52,959 nt of DNA. Source: Candidatus Rokuibacteriota bacterium (lineage in GTDB: Bacteria > Methylomirabilota > Methylomirabilia > Rokubacteriales > CSP1-6). Positions 1-7,477 of the stretch are shown in pieces. Below the pieces are notes generated by a model. That model worked only from the letters and a program-made list of their open reading frames with translations. It made no database searches and was not told where the DNA came from. The first letter of the stretch is position 1. The number at the start of each line of letters is the position of its first letter. A program made the translations under genes and the position numbers. The stretch is from NCBI GenBank assembly GCA_016179965.1, contig JACPCF010000016.1, positions 1 to 52,959 of the forward strand, in the 5' to 3' direction.

Positions 1-1
1 G

Positions 2-451
2 ATCCTCAACCCGGCGCCGGCCCAGCCGCTGCCGGACGACGTGTATCCGCTGGTAGATTACCTCACGCCCAACGCGGGAGAGGCAGCCTTGCTCTCAGGT
101 CAGACCGTCCAGGGCCCCGACGCGGCGCGGGCGGCGGCCGAGCGGTTGCTCGCCTGGGGCGTGGGGACCGTGGTGGTGACCCTGGGGTCGGCGGGGGCGC
201 TGGCCTGCACCGAGACGTCGGCCGTCCACTTCCCGGCGTTCCCCGTGCAGGCGGTGGATACGACCGGGGCCGGCGACGCCTTCAACGCCGGCCTCGCCGT
301 GGGGCTGGCGGCGGGTGGCACACTCGATCAGGCCATGCCGCTCGCGAACGCTGCCGCGGCGCTCGCCTGCACGAAGATCGGCGCCCAGGACGCCCTGCCC
401 GACCGTGCCCAGGTCGAGGCCTTCCTGCGCTCCCTCCAGCGGGGCGTATGA
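2..451 (+). CDS. rbsK: Ribokinase, C-terminal part (PfkB family)
   Basis: The gene enters from the left edge, so only the last 149 codons are visible. It is a PfkB-family sugar kinase that would phosphorylate D-ribose with ATP in the cytoplasm. Visible landmarks are the ILNPAPA segment at the edge, the LTPNAGEA segment, a VVVTLGSAGAL strand and the family signature DTTGAGDAFNAG (nt 255-290), whose Asp in GAGD is the catalytic base. The frame is open from base 2, so the true start lies outside the window. Other PfkB kinases for related sugars cannot be excluded. The last ~60 bases of the gene are copied again at 1098-1156, downstream of the next gene. Confidence 0.9.
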   Translation: MLNPAPAQPLPDDVYPLVDYLTPNAGEAALLSGQTVQGPDAARAAAERLLAWGVGTVVVTLGSAGALACTETSAVHFPAFPVQAVDTTGAGDAFNAGLAVGLAAGGTLDQAMPLANAAAALACTKIGAQDALPDRAQVEAFLRSLQRGV

Positions 452-510
452 AATTCAGGACATTGACCATGCGTCGGGTTACTCTTAGCGTCGAGGGAGG
501 ATGATCGGGT

Positions 511-1059
511 ATGGCGGGCGAGCGAGTGATCCTGACGTACAAGGATTATGAGGCGCTCCCCGCCGACGGCCGGCGGTACGAGCTCCACGAGGGGGAGCTC
601 TCCGTGACCCCGGCGCCAAGCCCCCGCCACCAGCGGATCGTCGGCGCTCTGCACCTGATGCTCGCCCAGCATGTAAACTCTCGTGGACTGGGAGAGGTAT
701 TCCTCTCGCCCATCGACTGCATCCTGAGCGAGACCACCGTGGTCCAGCCGGACCTGGTGTACCTCGATACGGGTCGCGGCAGCCTGGTCAGCAACCGTGG
801 GATCGAGGGGCCGCCTACTCTGGTTGTGGAGGTCCTCTCGCCCTCTACGACGGAGATCGACCGCAGCACGAAGCGACAGCTCTACGCCCGGCACGGCGTG
901 CCGTACTACTGGATCGTGGACCCCGAGGCGCGCACCGTGGAGGCGTACGTTCTGTCGGAGGGTGCCTACCAGCTCGCCGCGCGGGCCGCCGGTCCTGAGC
1001 CCGTCTCCCTCCCGCCGTTTCCCGCCCTCGCCTTCGTTCCCGCGTCGCTCTGGCCCTGA
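511..1059 (+). CDS. Uma2 family putative endonuclease (DUF820), copy 1
   Basis: This 182-residue protein belongs to the Uma2/DUF820 family, which has a PD-(D/E)XK-like restriction endonuclease fold and no well established cellular role. Visible family features are the N-terminal YELHEGELSV strand region, the conserved central run VQPDLVYLD (the Asp of PDL is a candidate metal ligand), PPTLVVEVLSPST (the Glu is the second ligand) and YYWIVDPEARTVEAY. The ATG follows a GGAGGATG stretch. It sits 59 bases after rbsK and has a paralogue 156 bases downstream. Such genes are often multicopy in environmental bacteria. No partner gene suggests a target. Confidence 0.85.
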   Translation: MAGERVILTYKDYEALPADGRRYELHEGELSVTPAPSPRHQRIVGALHLMLAQHVNSRGLGEVFLSPIDCILSETTVVQPDLVYLDTGRGSLVSNRGIEGPPTLVVEVLSPSTTEIDRSTKRQLYARHGVPYYWIVDPEARTVEAYVLSEGAYQLAARAAGPEPVSLPPFPALAFVPASLWP

Positions 1060-1064
1060 GCAAC

Positions 1065-1156
1065 TCAGAAGACTACGCCGCCCTGGCTGACATGTTGCCC
1101 TCCCCGACCGCCCCCAGATCGAGGCCTTCCTGCGCTCGGTCCAGCGGGGCGTATGA
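1065..1156 (+). pseudogene. Mosaic gene debris: phd fragment joined to rbsK 3' fragment
   Basis: Bases 1065-1097 match the stretch of the downstream Phd antitoxin gene that encodes EDYAALAEML (about 1994-2026). Bases 1098-1156 match the end of rbsK, including its stop codon. Neither fragment is translatable as a product. The junction shows that copies of an antitoxin gene and of rbsK were broken and joined here before or during the duplication of the Uma2 gene. The matches were found by eye. Confidence 0.7.
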
Positions 1157-1215
1157 AACTCAGGACATTGACCGTGCGCCGGGTTACTCTTAGCGTTGAA
1201 GGAGGATGATCGGGT

Positions 1216-1764
1216 ATGCCGGGCGAGCGAGTGATCCTGACGTACAAGGACTATGAGGTGCTCCCGGCCGACGGCCGGCGCTACGAGCTCCACGACGGGG
1301 AGCTCTCCGTGACCCCGGCGCCAAGCCCCCTGCACCAGGAGATCAGCGGGAATCTCTTCAGAATTCTCGCCCAGCATGTGAAGGCTCGGGGGCCGGGCAA
1401 GGTCTTCTATTCGCCCATTGACTGCATCTTGAGTGACATCACCGTCGTCCAGCCCGACCTCCTCTACCTCGACCGAGGTCGTCTCAATCTGGTGAGTGAC
1501 CGGGGGATCGAAGGGCCACCGACTCTGGTGGTGGAGATCCTCTCGCCGTCCACCACGCTGATCGACCGGAGCACGAAGCGGCAACTGTACGCCAAGTACG
1601 GGGTCCTCTACTACTGGATCGTGGACCCCGAGGCGCGCGTCGTTGAGGCTTACGTTCTCTCTGAGGGTGCCTACCAGCTCAGCGCACGTGTGGCCGGATC
1701 GGAACCCGTGTCCCTCCCGCCGTTTCCCGCCCTCGCCTTCGTTCCCGCGTCGCTCTGGCCCTGA
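1216..1764 (+). CDS. Uma2 family putative endonuclease (DUF820), copy 2
   Basis: This is the second member of the tandem pair, also 182 residues. It is nearly identical to copy 1 at the N-terminus (GERVILTYKDYE) and at the C-terminus (SLPPFPALAFVPASLWP), and diverged in between. The candidate nuclease residues are kept: VQPDLLYLD, PPTLVVEILSPST and YYWIVDPEAR. The ATG is preceded by AAGGAGGATG. The third Uma2 gene of the window (7478-8038, minus strand) is much more distant, so this pair is a local duplication and not a family expansion by transfer. The function is unknown. Confidence 0.85.
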   Translation: MPGERVILTYKDYEVLPADGRRYELHDGELSVTPAPSPLHQEISGNLFRILAQHVKARGPGKVFYSPIDCILSDITVVQPDLLYLDRGRLNLVSDRGIEGPPTLVVEILSPSTTLIDRSTKRQLYAKYGVLYYWIVDPEARVVEAYVLSEGAYQLSARVAGSEPVSLPPFPALAFVPASLWP

Positions 1765-1797
1765 GCCTCCCAGTGATGCTTCGCCCCTTGTTCGTAC

Positions 1798-1825
1798 TTG
1801 ACATATTTTGAACGTTTTGTACAAT
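1798..1825 (+). promoter_or_regulatory. Sigma-70 type promoter of the phd/relE pair with candidate operator
   Basis: A TTGACA box (1798-1803) and a TACAAT box (1820-1825) are separated by 16 bases, close to the housekeeping consensus. A perfect palindrome TTGTACAA (1817-1824) overlaps the -10 box. That fits the usual autorepression of toxin-antitoxin operons by the antitoxin, but the operator role is inferred. Confidence 0.75.
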
Positions 1826-1868
1826 GTGCCTATCAGAGGCTCTGGAGCGTGCTGGGGAGGGATGAGTC

Positions 1869-2138
1869 ATGGTCGAGAAAGTTGCCGTGTCGGAAGCCCG
1901 TCGGAACATCGCGGACCTGATTGGCCGGGTTCACTATCGGGGAGCTCGAATTGTTCTGGAGCGGTCAGGGAAGCCTGTCGCGGTCTTGATCAGTATGGAA
2001 GACTACGCAGCCCTAGCTGAGATGCTGGAGGACCTTGAGGACCTTCGTGACGCGCGGAAGATGCTGGGCGAACTCAAGCGCGAGGAACTGGTAGACTTCC
2101 GTGATTACGTCAAGACCCGGAAGCGCAAAGCCGTATAA
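1869..2138 (+). CDS. Type II antitoxin, Phd/YefM family
   Basis: This 89-residue protein shows the classic Phd/YefM N-terminal DNA-binding fold: VAVSEARRNIADLIGRV followed by a strand pair with GARIVLERSGKPVAVLISMEDYAAL. The C-terminal part is acidic and then basic, as expected for the toxin-wrapping tail. It would neutralise the downstream RelE-like toxin and repress its own promoter, which lies 44 bases upstream and looks strong. The toxin gene overlaps its 3' end by 38 bases. A fragment of a second copy of this gene lies at 1065-1097. Base composition is lower in GC than in the neighbouring genes, consistent with transfer. Confidence 0.88.
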   Translation: MVEKVAVSEARRNIADLIGRVHYRGARIVLERSGKPVAVLISMEDYAALAEMLEDLEDLRDARKMLGELKREELVDFRDYVKTRKRKAV

Positions 2139-2385
2139 GCTCAGCCTCCCGAAGAAGGTTGTCAAGGCTCTCGATCTCACTTCTGATAACGATTACGATA
2201 GGATTCGGAGCGCCATCCGCTCCCTGGCCTCCTCTCCTCGCCCCCAGGGGGCGAAGAAGCTTGAGAGCGACCTTTATAGAATCCGGATCGGACGGTACCG
2301 CGTGGTCTATTCTGTGGATGACCGTGCCAGGGAAATCATCATCTTGAAAGTCGCCAAGCGCGATGAGCGCACCTACGACCTCTGA
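2101..2385 (+). CDS. RelE/ParE family toxin (putative mRNA interferase)
   Basis: This 94-residue protein ends with the typical RelE signature: KKLESDLYRIRIGRYRVVYSVDD followed by IIILKVAKRDERTY. RelE toxins cut mRNA in the ribosomal A site. Basic residues in the RIRIGRYRV strand and the terminal Arg and Tyr are the usual functional positions. The start chosen is GTG at 2101, inside the antitoxin gene. No later start keeps the N-terminal helix LSLPKKVVKALDL. It appears intact and is the only complete toxin gene in the window. A ParE-type gyrase inhibitor is a less likely alternative. Confidence 0.85.
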   Translation: MITSRPGSAKPYKLSLPKKVVKALDLTSDNDYDRIRSAIRSLASSPRPQGAKKLESDLYRIRIGRYRVVYSVDDRAREIIILKVAKRDERTYDL

Positions 2386-2400
2386 CGCGGTCCCGTCTGA

Positions 2401-3531
2401 TCAGCGCGCGCTCGCGCGGAAGCTCTGAACGCGGGCGAGGGCGGTTTCGACCTGCTCGGGGGAGAGGCGGCCGTCGGCGAGGGCCTGGCGGATCGCGTTG
2501 ATCACGCGGTCGGTGGCGCTCTGGTCCTGGGCGAGGGTGTTGTGGGAGAGGAGCAGGAGGTCCACGCCGGCCCGGAGGGCCAGGACGGCGGCCTCCTCGA
2601 TCCCGTAGCGCGACACGATCCCTTCCATCAGCAGATCGTCAGAGACCACCAGGCCGGTGAAGCCCAGCTCGCGCCGGAGGACCCCCTCGATGGTCGGCGC
2701 CGAGAGCGTAGCGGGGTGGCGCGGATCCACGTTCCGGTTGAAGACGTGGGCCGTCATCACGGCGTCCGCCGCGCCCTCGCCGATCAGCGCGCGGTAGGGG
2801 AGGAGCTCCGCGGCGAGATCGGCGGTTCTGGTGACGTCCACGAAGCCCAGGTGGGAGTCCTCGAAGCTCGACCCGTGCCCGGGGAAATGCTTGAGCGCGG
2901 TCAGAATGCCGGCGGCATGCATCCCGCGGAGGTAGGCGCGGGCGTGGGTCGTGACCCGTTCCGGGCTCTGGGAGAACGTTCGTCCTGATTGGACCAGCAC
3001 GGTGTTGAACGGGTTGGCCGCCACGTCCACCACCGGCGCCAGGTTCCAGTCGATCCCGGCCTCGCGGAGCATCCTGCCGATGCGGCGCGCCTCGAGCTCA
3101 GTCAGGGCGACGTCGTCCAGCTCGCCGAGCTCGCCGTGGCCGAGGGTCGGGGGGTAGCCGGCGCGCGCGTTCAGGCGCATCACCGCGCCCCCTTCGTTGT
3201 CGGCGGCGATCAGGGGGGCGCGCCCCGCGCAGCTCAGGGCGCGGGCGCGGAGGTCCCTCGTCAGGCGTTGGACTTGCTCAGGGCTCGTGATGTTGCGGGG
3301 GCCGCTGGTTGCGACGTCGCGCTCGTAGAGGATGACCCCGCCGACCTTGAGGTCGCAGAGGAGGTGACGGAGCTCGGCATTTTCCTCGACTTCAGTCCCG
3401 CGAAAGCCGACGAGGAGCAGTTCTCCGAGCCGCGCGCTGAGGCCAGGGTCAACAGGGCGAATCGCAGCACAGCCGGCTAGGAGGAAGATGAGCGCGAGGC
3501 GCCTCGGCCCTGGCCCCGGCCTAGTGGCCAC
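2401..3531 (-). CDS. nagZ: Beta-N-acetylhexosaminidase-like lipoprotein (glycoside hydrolase family 3)
   Basis: This is a 376-residue GH3 enzyme. Family members remove N-acetylglucosamine from muropeptides or other beta-N-acetylhexosaminides. The NagZ signatures are present: KHFPGHG at residues 214-220, which carries the catalytic His/Asp loop, and VVSDDLLMEG around residue 298, which carries the nucleophile Asp. Unlike cytoplasmic NagZ, it begins with a hydrophobic segment and lipobox LLAGC (Cys21), so it is probably an envelope lipoprotein. That suggests a role in peptidoglycan turnover outside the cytoplasm. The GTG start overlaps the end of the btpA-like gene by 11 bases, so it is the last gene of a tenA-btpA-nagZ operon. 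Confidence 0.85.
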   Translation of the reverse strand: MATRPGPGPRRLALIFLLAGCAAIRPVDPGLSARLGELLLVGFRGTEVEENAELRHLLCDLKVGGVILYERDVATSGPRNITSPEQVQRLTRDLRARALSCAGRAPLIAADNEGGAVMRLNARAGYPPTLGHGELGELDDVALTELEARRIGRMLREAGIDWNLAPVVDVAANPFNTVLVQSGRTFSQSPERVTTHARAYLRGMHAAGILTALKHFPGHGSSFEDSHLGFVDVTRTADLAAELLPYRALIGEGAADAVMTAHVFNRNVDPRHPATLSAPTIEGVLRRELGFTGLVVSDDLLMEGIVSRYGIEEAAVLALRAGVDLLLLSHNTLAQDQSATDRVINAIRQALADGRLSPEQVETALARVQSFRASAR

Positions 3532-4318
3532 GGGCGGCCTCGACCAGTCGCCGCACCCGGTCGGGGTCCACCGGGTTGCCGAGCCGGCCGTCGCGCTTGA
3601 GGAAGGTGCCGACGATGGCGCCGTCGGCCACGGAGAGCAGCTCGGCCACGGTGTCGGGGGTCACGCCGCTCCCGACGAGAAGGGGGACGTCCCGAACCGC
3701 CGAGCGGACCCGCTTGACGTCTTCCAGTGGCGTCGCTTCCCCGGTGGCCTTGCCGGAGACCACGAGGGCGTCGGCCAGCCCCCGCGACACGCAGTCCCGC
3801 GCTTCCTGCTCGAGCTCCACCGGTGCCAGGGGCACGCCGTGCTTGGCCTGGACGTCGGCGAAGATCTTCACGTCGGCGTCGAAGAGCCGGCGTAAGCGGA
3901 GGGTCGCGAAGGCATCTGACTGAATAATACCCTGGTCGGCGACCACGGCTCCGACGTGGACGTTGACGCGGATGAATTTCGCTCCGGTCGCCGCCGCAAT
4001 GGCGAGCGCCGACTGGGCGTCGTTCTTCAGAACGTTGACCCCTAATGGAAGCCGAACACTCCGGCGGATCTCGGCGATCACTGCCGTCATGCCGGCGACA
4101 GTGGCGGCGTCAACGCGGCCGGGGGTGAAGGGGACGTCACCGTGGTTTTCCACGAGGAGGGCGTGAAGCCCGCCGGCTTCCAGGGCGCGGGCGTCCACGA
4201 GCGCCCGCTCGACGACTTCGCCCATGGAGCCGCCCCACCGCGGGCTCCCGGGGAGCGGGAGCAGGTGGACCATCCCGATCAGCGGCTTCGACGCGCCGAG
4301 AATCTCCGCGAGGCTCAC
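3521..4318 (-). CDS. btpA: BtpA/SgcQ family protein
   Basis: This 265-residue predicted TIM barrel belongs to the BtpA/SgcQ family. The family is named for a cyanobacterial protein needed for photosystem I accumulation and for E. coli SgcQ of a sugar operon. Its biochemical activity is not settled. Clear landmarks are IGMVHLLPLPGSPRWGG at the N-terminus, FIRVNVHVGAVVADQGIIQ in the middle and LLVGSGVTPDTV near the end, which resembles a phosphate-binding loop. I chose the GTG at 4318 because it overlaps the tenA stop as GTGA and matches the usual family N-terminus. The longer open frame upstream is antisense-like and lacks homology. Pairing with tenA suggests a link to pyrimidine or nucleoside salvage, but this is inference. 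Confidence 0.85.
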   Translation of the reverse strand: MSLAEILGASKPLIGMVHLLPLPGSPRWGGSMGEVVERALVDARALEAGGLHALLVENHGDVPFTPGRVDAATVAGMTAVIAEIRRSVRLPLGVNVLKNDAQSALAIAAATGAKFIRVNVHVGAVVADQGIIQSDAFATLRLRRLFDADVKIFADVQAKHGVPLAPVELEQEARDCVSRGLADALVVSGKATGEATPLEDVKRVRSAVRDVPLLVGSGVTPDTVAELLSVADGAIVGTFLKRDGRLGNPVDPDRVRRLVEAARGH

Positions 4319-4977
4319 GGTGACTCCATGGACCACGCCATCTCCCAGAAGGCGTGCTCGAAGCGGCTCGAGGCGAGGAAGCGCTCCGCCATGCGCTCCC
4401 GCTCGGCCGGGGACGCCGCCGCGCCGAGGCGATCCAGCAGGTCTTTGAGCCAGTGGGCCACCTCGCCGTACTCCTTGGAGGCGTACATCTCGATCCAGCG
4501 GGCGTAGAGCGGCGCGTGGGCCGGCGCGCCCCGCGCCTGGAGCTTCTTCGCGATCTCCCAGTAGCCCCATCCGCAGGGGAAGAGGCTCGCCACGATCTCG
4601 CCCAGGCTCCCCGACCAGGCCGTCTCGAGGAGGTGGCGCGTGTAGGCATAGGTGGTGGGGGCCGGGCGCGTCCGCTCCAGGTCCTCCGGGCTGATCCCGA
4701 ACTCGCCGCAGTAGGAGCGGTGGAGCGCCATCTCGGTGCCGAGCGTCGCGTGGAGGAGCTCGGCGAACTTTTCCATCACGAGGAGGTCGCGCCCCTTGGC
4801 GACGGCGAGGGCCAGGACGCGGGCGTACTCGACGAGGAAGGCGTAATCCTGGCGGATGTAGAACTTGAACTTCTCCACCGGCAGCGAGCCGTCTCCGATG
4901 CCGTTGACGAACGGATGGGACAGGCTCTGGCTCCAGATCGGCTCGGCGGACATTCGAAGCTCATCGGAGGAGCCCAT
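4315..4977 (-). CDS. tenA: TenA family aminopyrimidine aminohydrolase / thiaminase II
   Basis: This 220-residue all-helical protein belongs to the TenA family, which hydrolyses aminomethyl-pyrimidine breakdown products of thiamin for salvage. Active-site positions known from Bacillus TenA are kept: Asp44 in YIRQDYAFL, Cys135 in LFPCGWGYWEIA, and the late Glu in RFEHAFWEM. A start at Met9 is also possible. It is the first gene of the minus-strand operon with btpA and nagZ-like genes. Its promoter must lie in the 37-base gap shared with the divergent MFS gene. No thiamin biosynthesis genes or TPP riboswitch are visible nearby. Confidence 0.9.
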   Translation of the reverse strand: MGSSDELRMSAEPIWSQSLSHPFVNGIGDGSLPVEKFKFYIRQDYAFLVEYARVLALAVAKGRDLLVMEKFAELLHATLGTEMALHRSYCGEFGISPEDLERTRPAPTTYAYTRHLLETAWSGSLGEIVASLFPCGWGYWEIAKKLQARGAPAHAPLYARWIEMYASKEYGEVAHWLKDLLDRLGAAASPAERERMAERFLASSRFEHAFWEMAWSMESP

Positions 4978-5014
4978 GGCGGAATTCTATCATTCCGGGG
5001 TATAGTGGGGCGAC

Positions 5015-6277
5015 ATGGCGTGGGGGAAGATTTTCTACGGCTGGTGGGTCGCCCTGGCCTTCTGCCTAATCGTCTTCCTCTCCACCGGCATCCGCTTCAC
5101 GGTGGGCCCCTTCCTGAAGCCGCTCATCGCCGACCTCGGCCTGGACCGCGGGAGTTTCTCGCTGGTGGTCTCCCTGTCGCTCTTCCTCTACGGCGCCTTC
5201 ATGCCCGTCGTCGGCCGGCTGGTGGACCGCTTCGGCTCGCGCGTGGTGGTCACGGCGGGAGCGCTCGTCCTGGCCGCAGCGCTGGCCGCCACGGGGCGGG
5301 CCACGACGCTCGGGCAGCTCTACCTCTTCTACGGGGTCCTGGCGGCGGTGGGCCTCGCGGCCACGGGCCACGTGGTCGCCTCGGCGATCCTGGTGCGCTG
5401 GTTCGTCAAGCGGCGGGGCACCGTGATCGGGTTGCTCTCGGGCGCGTCCATGGCGGGGATGACGTTCCTCGTTCCGATCGCCATGTGGTTCATCCTGACC
5501 GTCGGCTGGCGGGCCACGTACCTCTTCCTCGGCGCCTTCACGCTGCTCGTCGTCCTACCGCTGTCGCTCTGGGTGCTGAGGGACGATCCGGAGGCGATCG
5601 GTGAGCATCCCGACGGCCTCCTGCCCGATGCCGGCGGGGCGTCTGCGGCCGGCTCGATGGTGGAGCGGACGGCGGTGAGCGACGCGATCCTCGTACCCTC
5701 CTTCTGGCAGCTCTCGGGCGGCCTTTTCACCTGCGGCTTCTCGATGAGCCTGCTTTCCGCCCACGGGGTGCCGATGCTCACCGACCACGGCTTTCATCCG
5801 ATGACGGCCTCCTGGGCGCTGGGTCTGTTCGCAGGAACGAGCATCGCAGGGGCGCTGGGCATGGGCGTTCTCTCCGACCGGCTGGGCCGAAAATCGGTGC
5901 TGGCCTCGGTCTATCTGGTCCGCACTCTGGCCTTCAGCGCACTCTTCCTGGCAAGCGATCCCATCACGCTGATGATCGTGGCGGCCATCGGCGGGCTCGG
6001 GATGGCGGGGAGCCTCGCGATGACCTCGGCGCTCACGGGCGACATCTTCGGGCGCTATTCGGTGGGCTCGATCTTCGGGCTGATCTTCCTCGTCCACCAG
6101 GCGGGCGCCTCGCTGGGGTCCTGGCTCGCGGGCTTCCTCTTCGACCTGACGGGGGGCTACGGCGCGGCCTTCGCCGTGGGGTGCGGGCTCCTGCTCCTGG
6201 GGTCGGTCCTGAGTCTCACCATTGACGAGCGCTTCCAGCGGCCGGCGGCCGAGCCGGTCCTGGCGGGAGGCAGGTAG
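5015..6277 (+). CDS. MFS transporter
   Basis: This 420-residue protein has about twelve hydrophobic segments typical of the major facilitator superfamily. The N-terminal YGWWVALAFC segment and the VVGRLVDRFGSRVVV loop between helices 2 and 3 resemble the oxalate/formate and monocarboxylate transporter group. A second MFS loop, SDRLGRKSVL, starts the C-terminal half. The substrate cannot be told from sequence. It is divergent from tenA with only 37 bases between the genes. A TATAGT box at 5001-5006 could be its -10 element, but I see no convincing -35 box. Confidence 0.88.
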   Translation: MAWGKIFYGWWVALAFCLIVFLSTGIRFTVGPFLKPLIADLGLDRGSFSLVVSLSLFLYGAFMPVVGRLVDRFGSRVVVTAGALVLAAALAATGRATTLGQLYLFYGVLAAVGLAATGHVVASAILVRWFVKRRGTVIGLLSGASMAGMTFLVPIAMWFILTVGWRATYLFLGAFTLLVVLPLSLWVLRDDPEAIGEHPDGLLPDAGGASAAGSMVERTAVSDAILVPSFWQLSGGLFTCGFSMSLLSAHGVPMLTDHGFHPMTASWALGLFAGTSIAGALGMGVLSDRLGRKSVLASVYLVRTLAFSALFLASDPITLMIVAAIGGLGMAGSLAMTSALTGDIFGRYSVGSIFGLIFLVHQAGASLGSWLAGFLFDLTGGYGAAFAVGCGLLLLGSVLSLTIDERFQRPAAEPVLAGGR

Positions 6278-6342
6278 AAAAATGGGCTTCAGCACGATCC
6301 TCGTCGAGAAGTCCGAGAATATTTGCACGCTGCGCCGAGTTT

Positions 6343-6367
6343 GGGGTCAGGCCTGAGTAATTGACTT
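6343..6367 (+). repeat. REP-like element, family A (copy A1)
   Basis: The 24-base core (GGGGTCAGGCCTGAGTAATT followed by GAC) recurs exactly, in inverted orientation, at 30476-30499. Shortened relatives lie at 8196-8221 and 18321-18343. It directly abuts the start codon of the KAS III-like gene, replacing any visible ribosome binding site. Confidence 0.75.
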
Positions 6368-7459
6368 ATGAAGAAGGCGAGGATCGTCGGGACCGGGATG
6401 GCGGTGCCCGAGTGCGTCGTTGACAACCATCTCCTGGCGCGCTGCATGAACACCTCCGACGAGTGGATCGTCCAGCGCACCGGGATCCGCGAGCGGCGCG
6501 TCTCCCCCGACACCTACCGGATGCTCCTGAGGCTGGCCGAGGCCCCCGACAAGGTGGCCTTCATGGACGAGGTCTTCGCCCAGGGCCTCGACGGGAAGAT
6601 CGATTCCACCCTGACCGTCTCCGACCTGGCCTACGAGGCGTCCACGATGGCGCTGGCAAATGCGGGAATGGACGCGCGCCAGCTTGACTGCATCGTGGAC
6701 TCCTCCACCATCCCCGACTTCGCCTACCCTCACACGGGCTGCGTCCTCCAGGGGAGGTTCGGTCTAACCTCGATCCCGGCGATCAACCTCCAGCAGGGGT
6801 GCGCGGGCTTCATCTACGGCCTGGCGATCGCCGACCAGTTCATCCGGGGCGGGATCTACGAGCGGGTCCTCGTGGTGGGCGCCGAGCTGCTCTCCTCCAT
6901 CTTCGACTACACCGACCGGGGACGCGACATGTCGGTGCTCTTCGCCGACGGGGCCGGCGCCGTCGTGCTCCAGGCGGTGGAGGGCGGCGACAGCGGGCTC
7001 ATCTCCCACCACCTCCACACCGACGGGACGATCTTGGACGGGCTCTCCGGCGAGTTGTGGGGGACTTCGACCTACCCCGCGATCTCGAAGAAGAAGATCG
7101 AGGAGGGCCGGGGGCGCCCCAGGATGAACGGGCGGGCGGTCTTCGTCCAGGCGGTGCGGCGGTTTCGCGAGGTGATCAGGGAGTGCCTCGGCGCCAACCG
7201 CCTTCAGGTGGCCGACGTGGATTGCTTCATCTTCCACCAGGCCAACATCCGGATCATCGAGGCCGTCGCCGAGGCGCTCCGCATCCCGCCGGAGAAGACG
7301 TTCAACAATGTGGAGCGTTACGGCAACACCGCCGCGGCCTCGGTCCCCATGGCGCGTCACGAAGCGCTCATGGCGGGGCGGATCAAAGAGGGGGACCTGG
7401 TCCTCTTGGCCGCCTTCGGCACGGGCTTCTCCTGGGGCGCCTCCCTCCTCCGCTGGTGA
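6368..7459 (+). CDS. 3-oxoacyl-ACP synthase III-like (FabH/KAS III family)
   Basis: This 363-residue thiolase-fold condensing enzyme has the full KAS III triad: Cys145 in LQQGCAGFIYG, His290 in IFHQANIRII and Asn320 in ERYGNTAAAS. FabH starts fatty acid synthesis by joining acetyl-CoA to malonyl-ACP, while relatives make other beta-ketoacyl products. Compared with housekeeping FabH (~320 residues), it carries an extra ~30-40 residues after RTGIRERRVSPD (roughly residues 47-82). It stands alone, not in a fab cluster, so a specialised role is plausible. A REP-like repeat abuts the ATG and I see no ribosome binding site there. The start may be misplaced or translation weak. Confidence 0.85.
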   Translation: MKKARIVGTGMAVPECVVDNHLLARCMNTSDEWIVQRTGIRERRVSPDTYRMLLRLAEAPDKVAFMDEVFAQGLDGKIDSTLTVSDLAYEASTMALANAGMDARQLDCIVDSSTIPDFAYPHTGCVLQGRFGLTSIPAINLQQGCAGFIYGLAIADQFIRGGIYERVLVVGAELLSSIFDYTDRGRDMSVLFADGAGAVVLQAVEGGDSGLISHHLHTDGTILDGLSGELWGTSTYPAISKKKIEEGRGRPRMNGRAVFVQAVRRFREVIRECLGANRLQVADVDCFIFHQANIRIIEAVAEALRIPPEKTFNNVERYGNTAAASVPMARHEALMAGRIKEGDLVLLAAFGTGFSWGASLLRW

Positions 7460-7477
7460 GGCTGGGGTCCGCGCCGA

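Larger units (their letters stand above)
391..1764 (+). repeat. Direct tandem duplication: rbsK 3' end plus Uma2 gene
   Basis: Copy 1 spans about 391-1059 and copy 2 about 1098-1764. Both copies contain the last codons of rbsK, the same ~60-base spacer with an AGGAGG-type ribosome binding site, and a complete 549-base Uma2 gene. The spacers differ at only a few positions, and both start and end of the Uma2 genes are nearly identical. The middle of the genes has diverged. I read this as an old local duplication. Boundaries are approximate because they were judged by eye. Confidence 0.8.
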
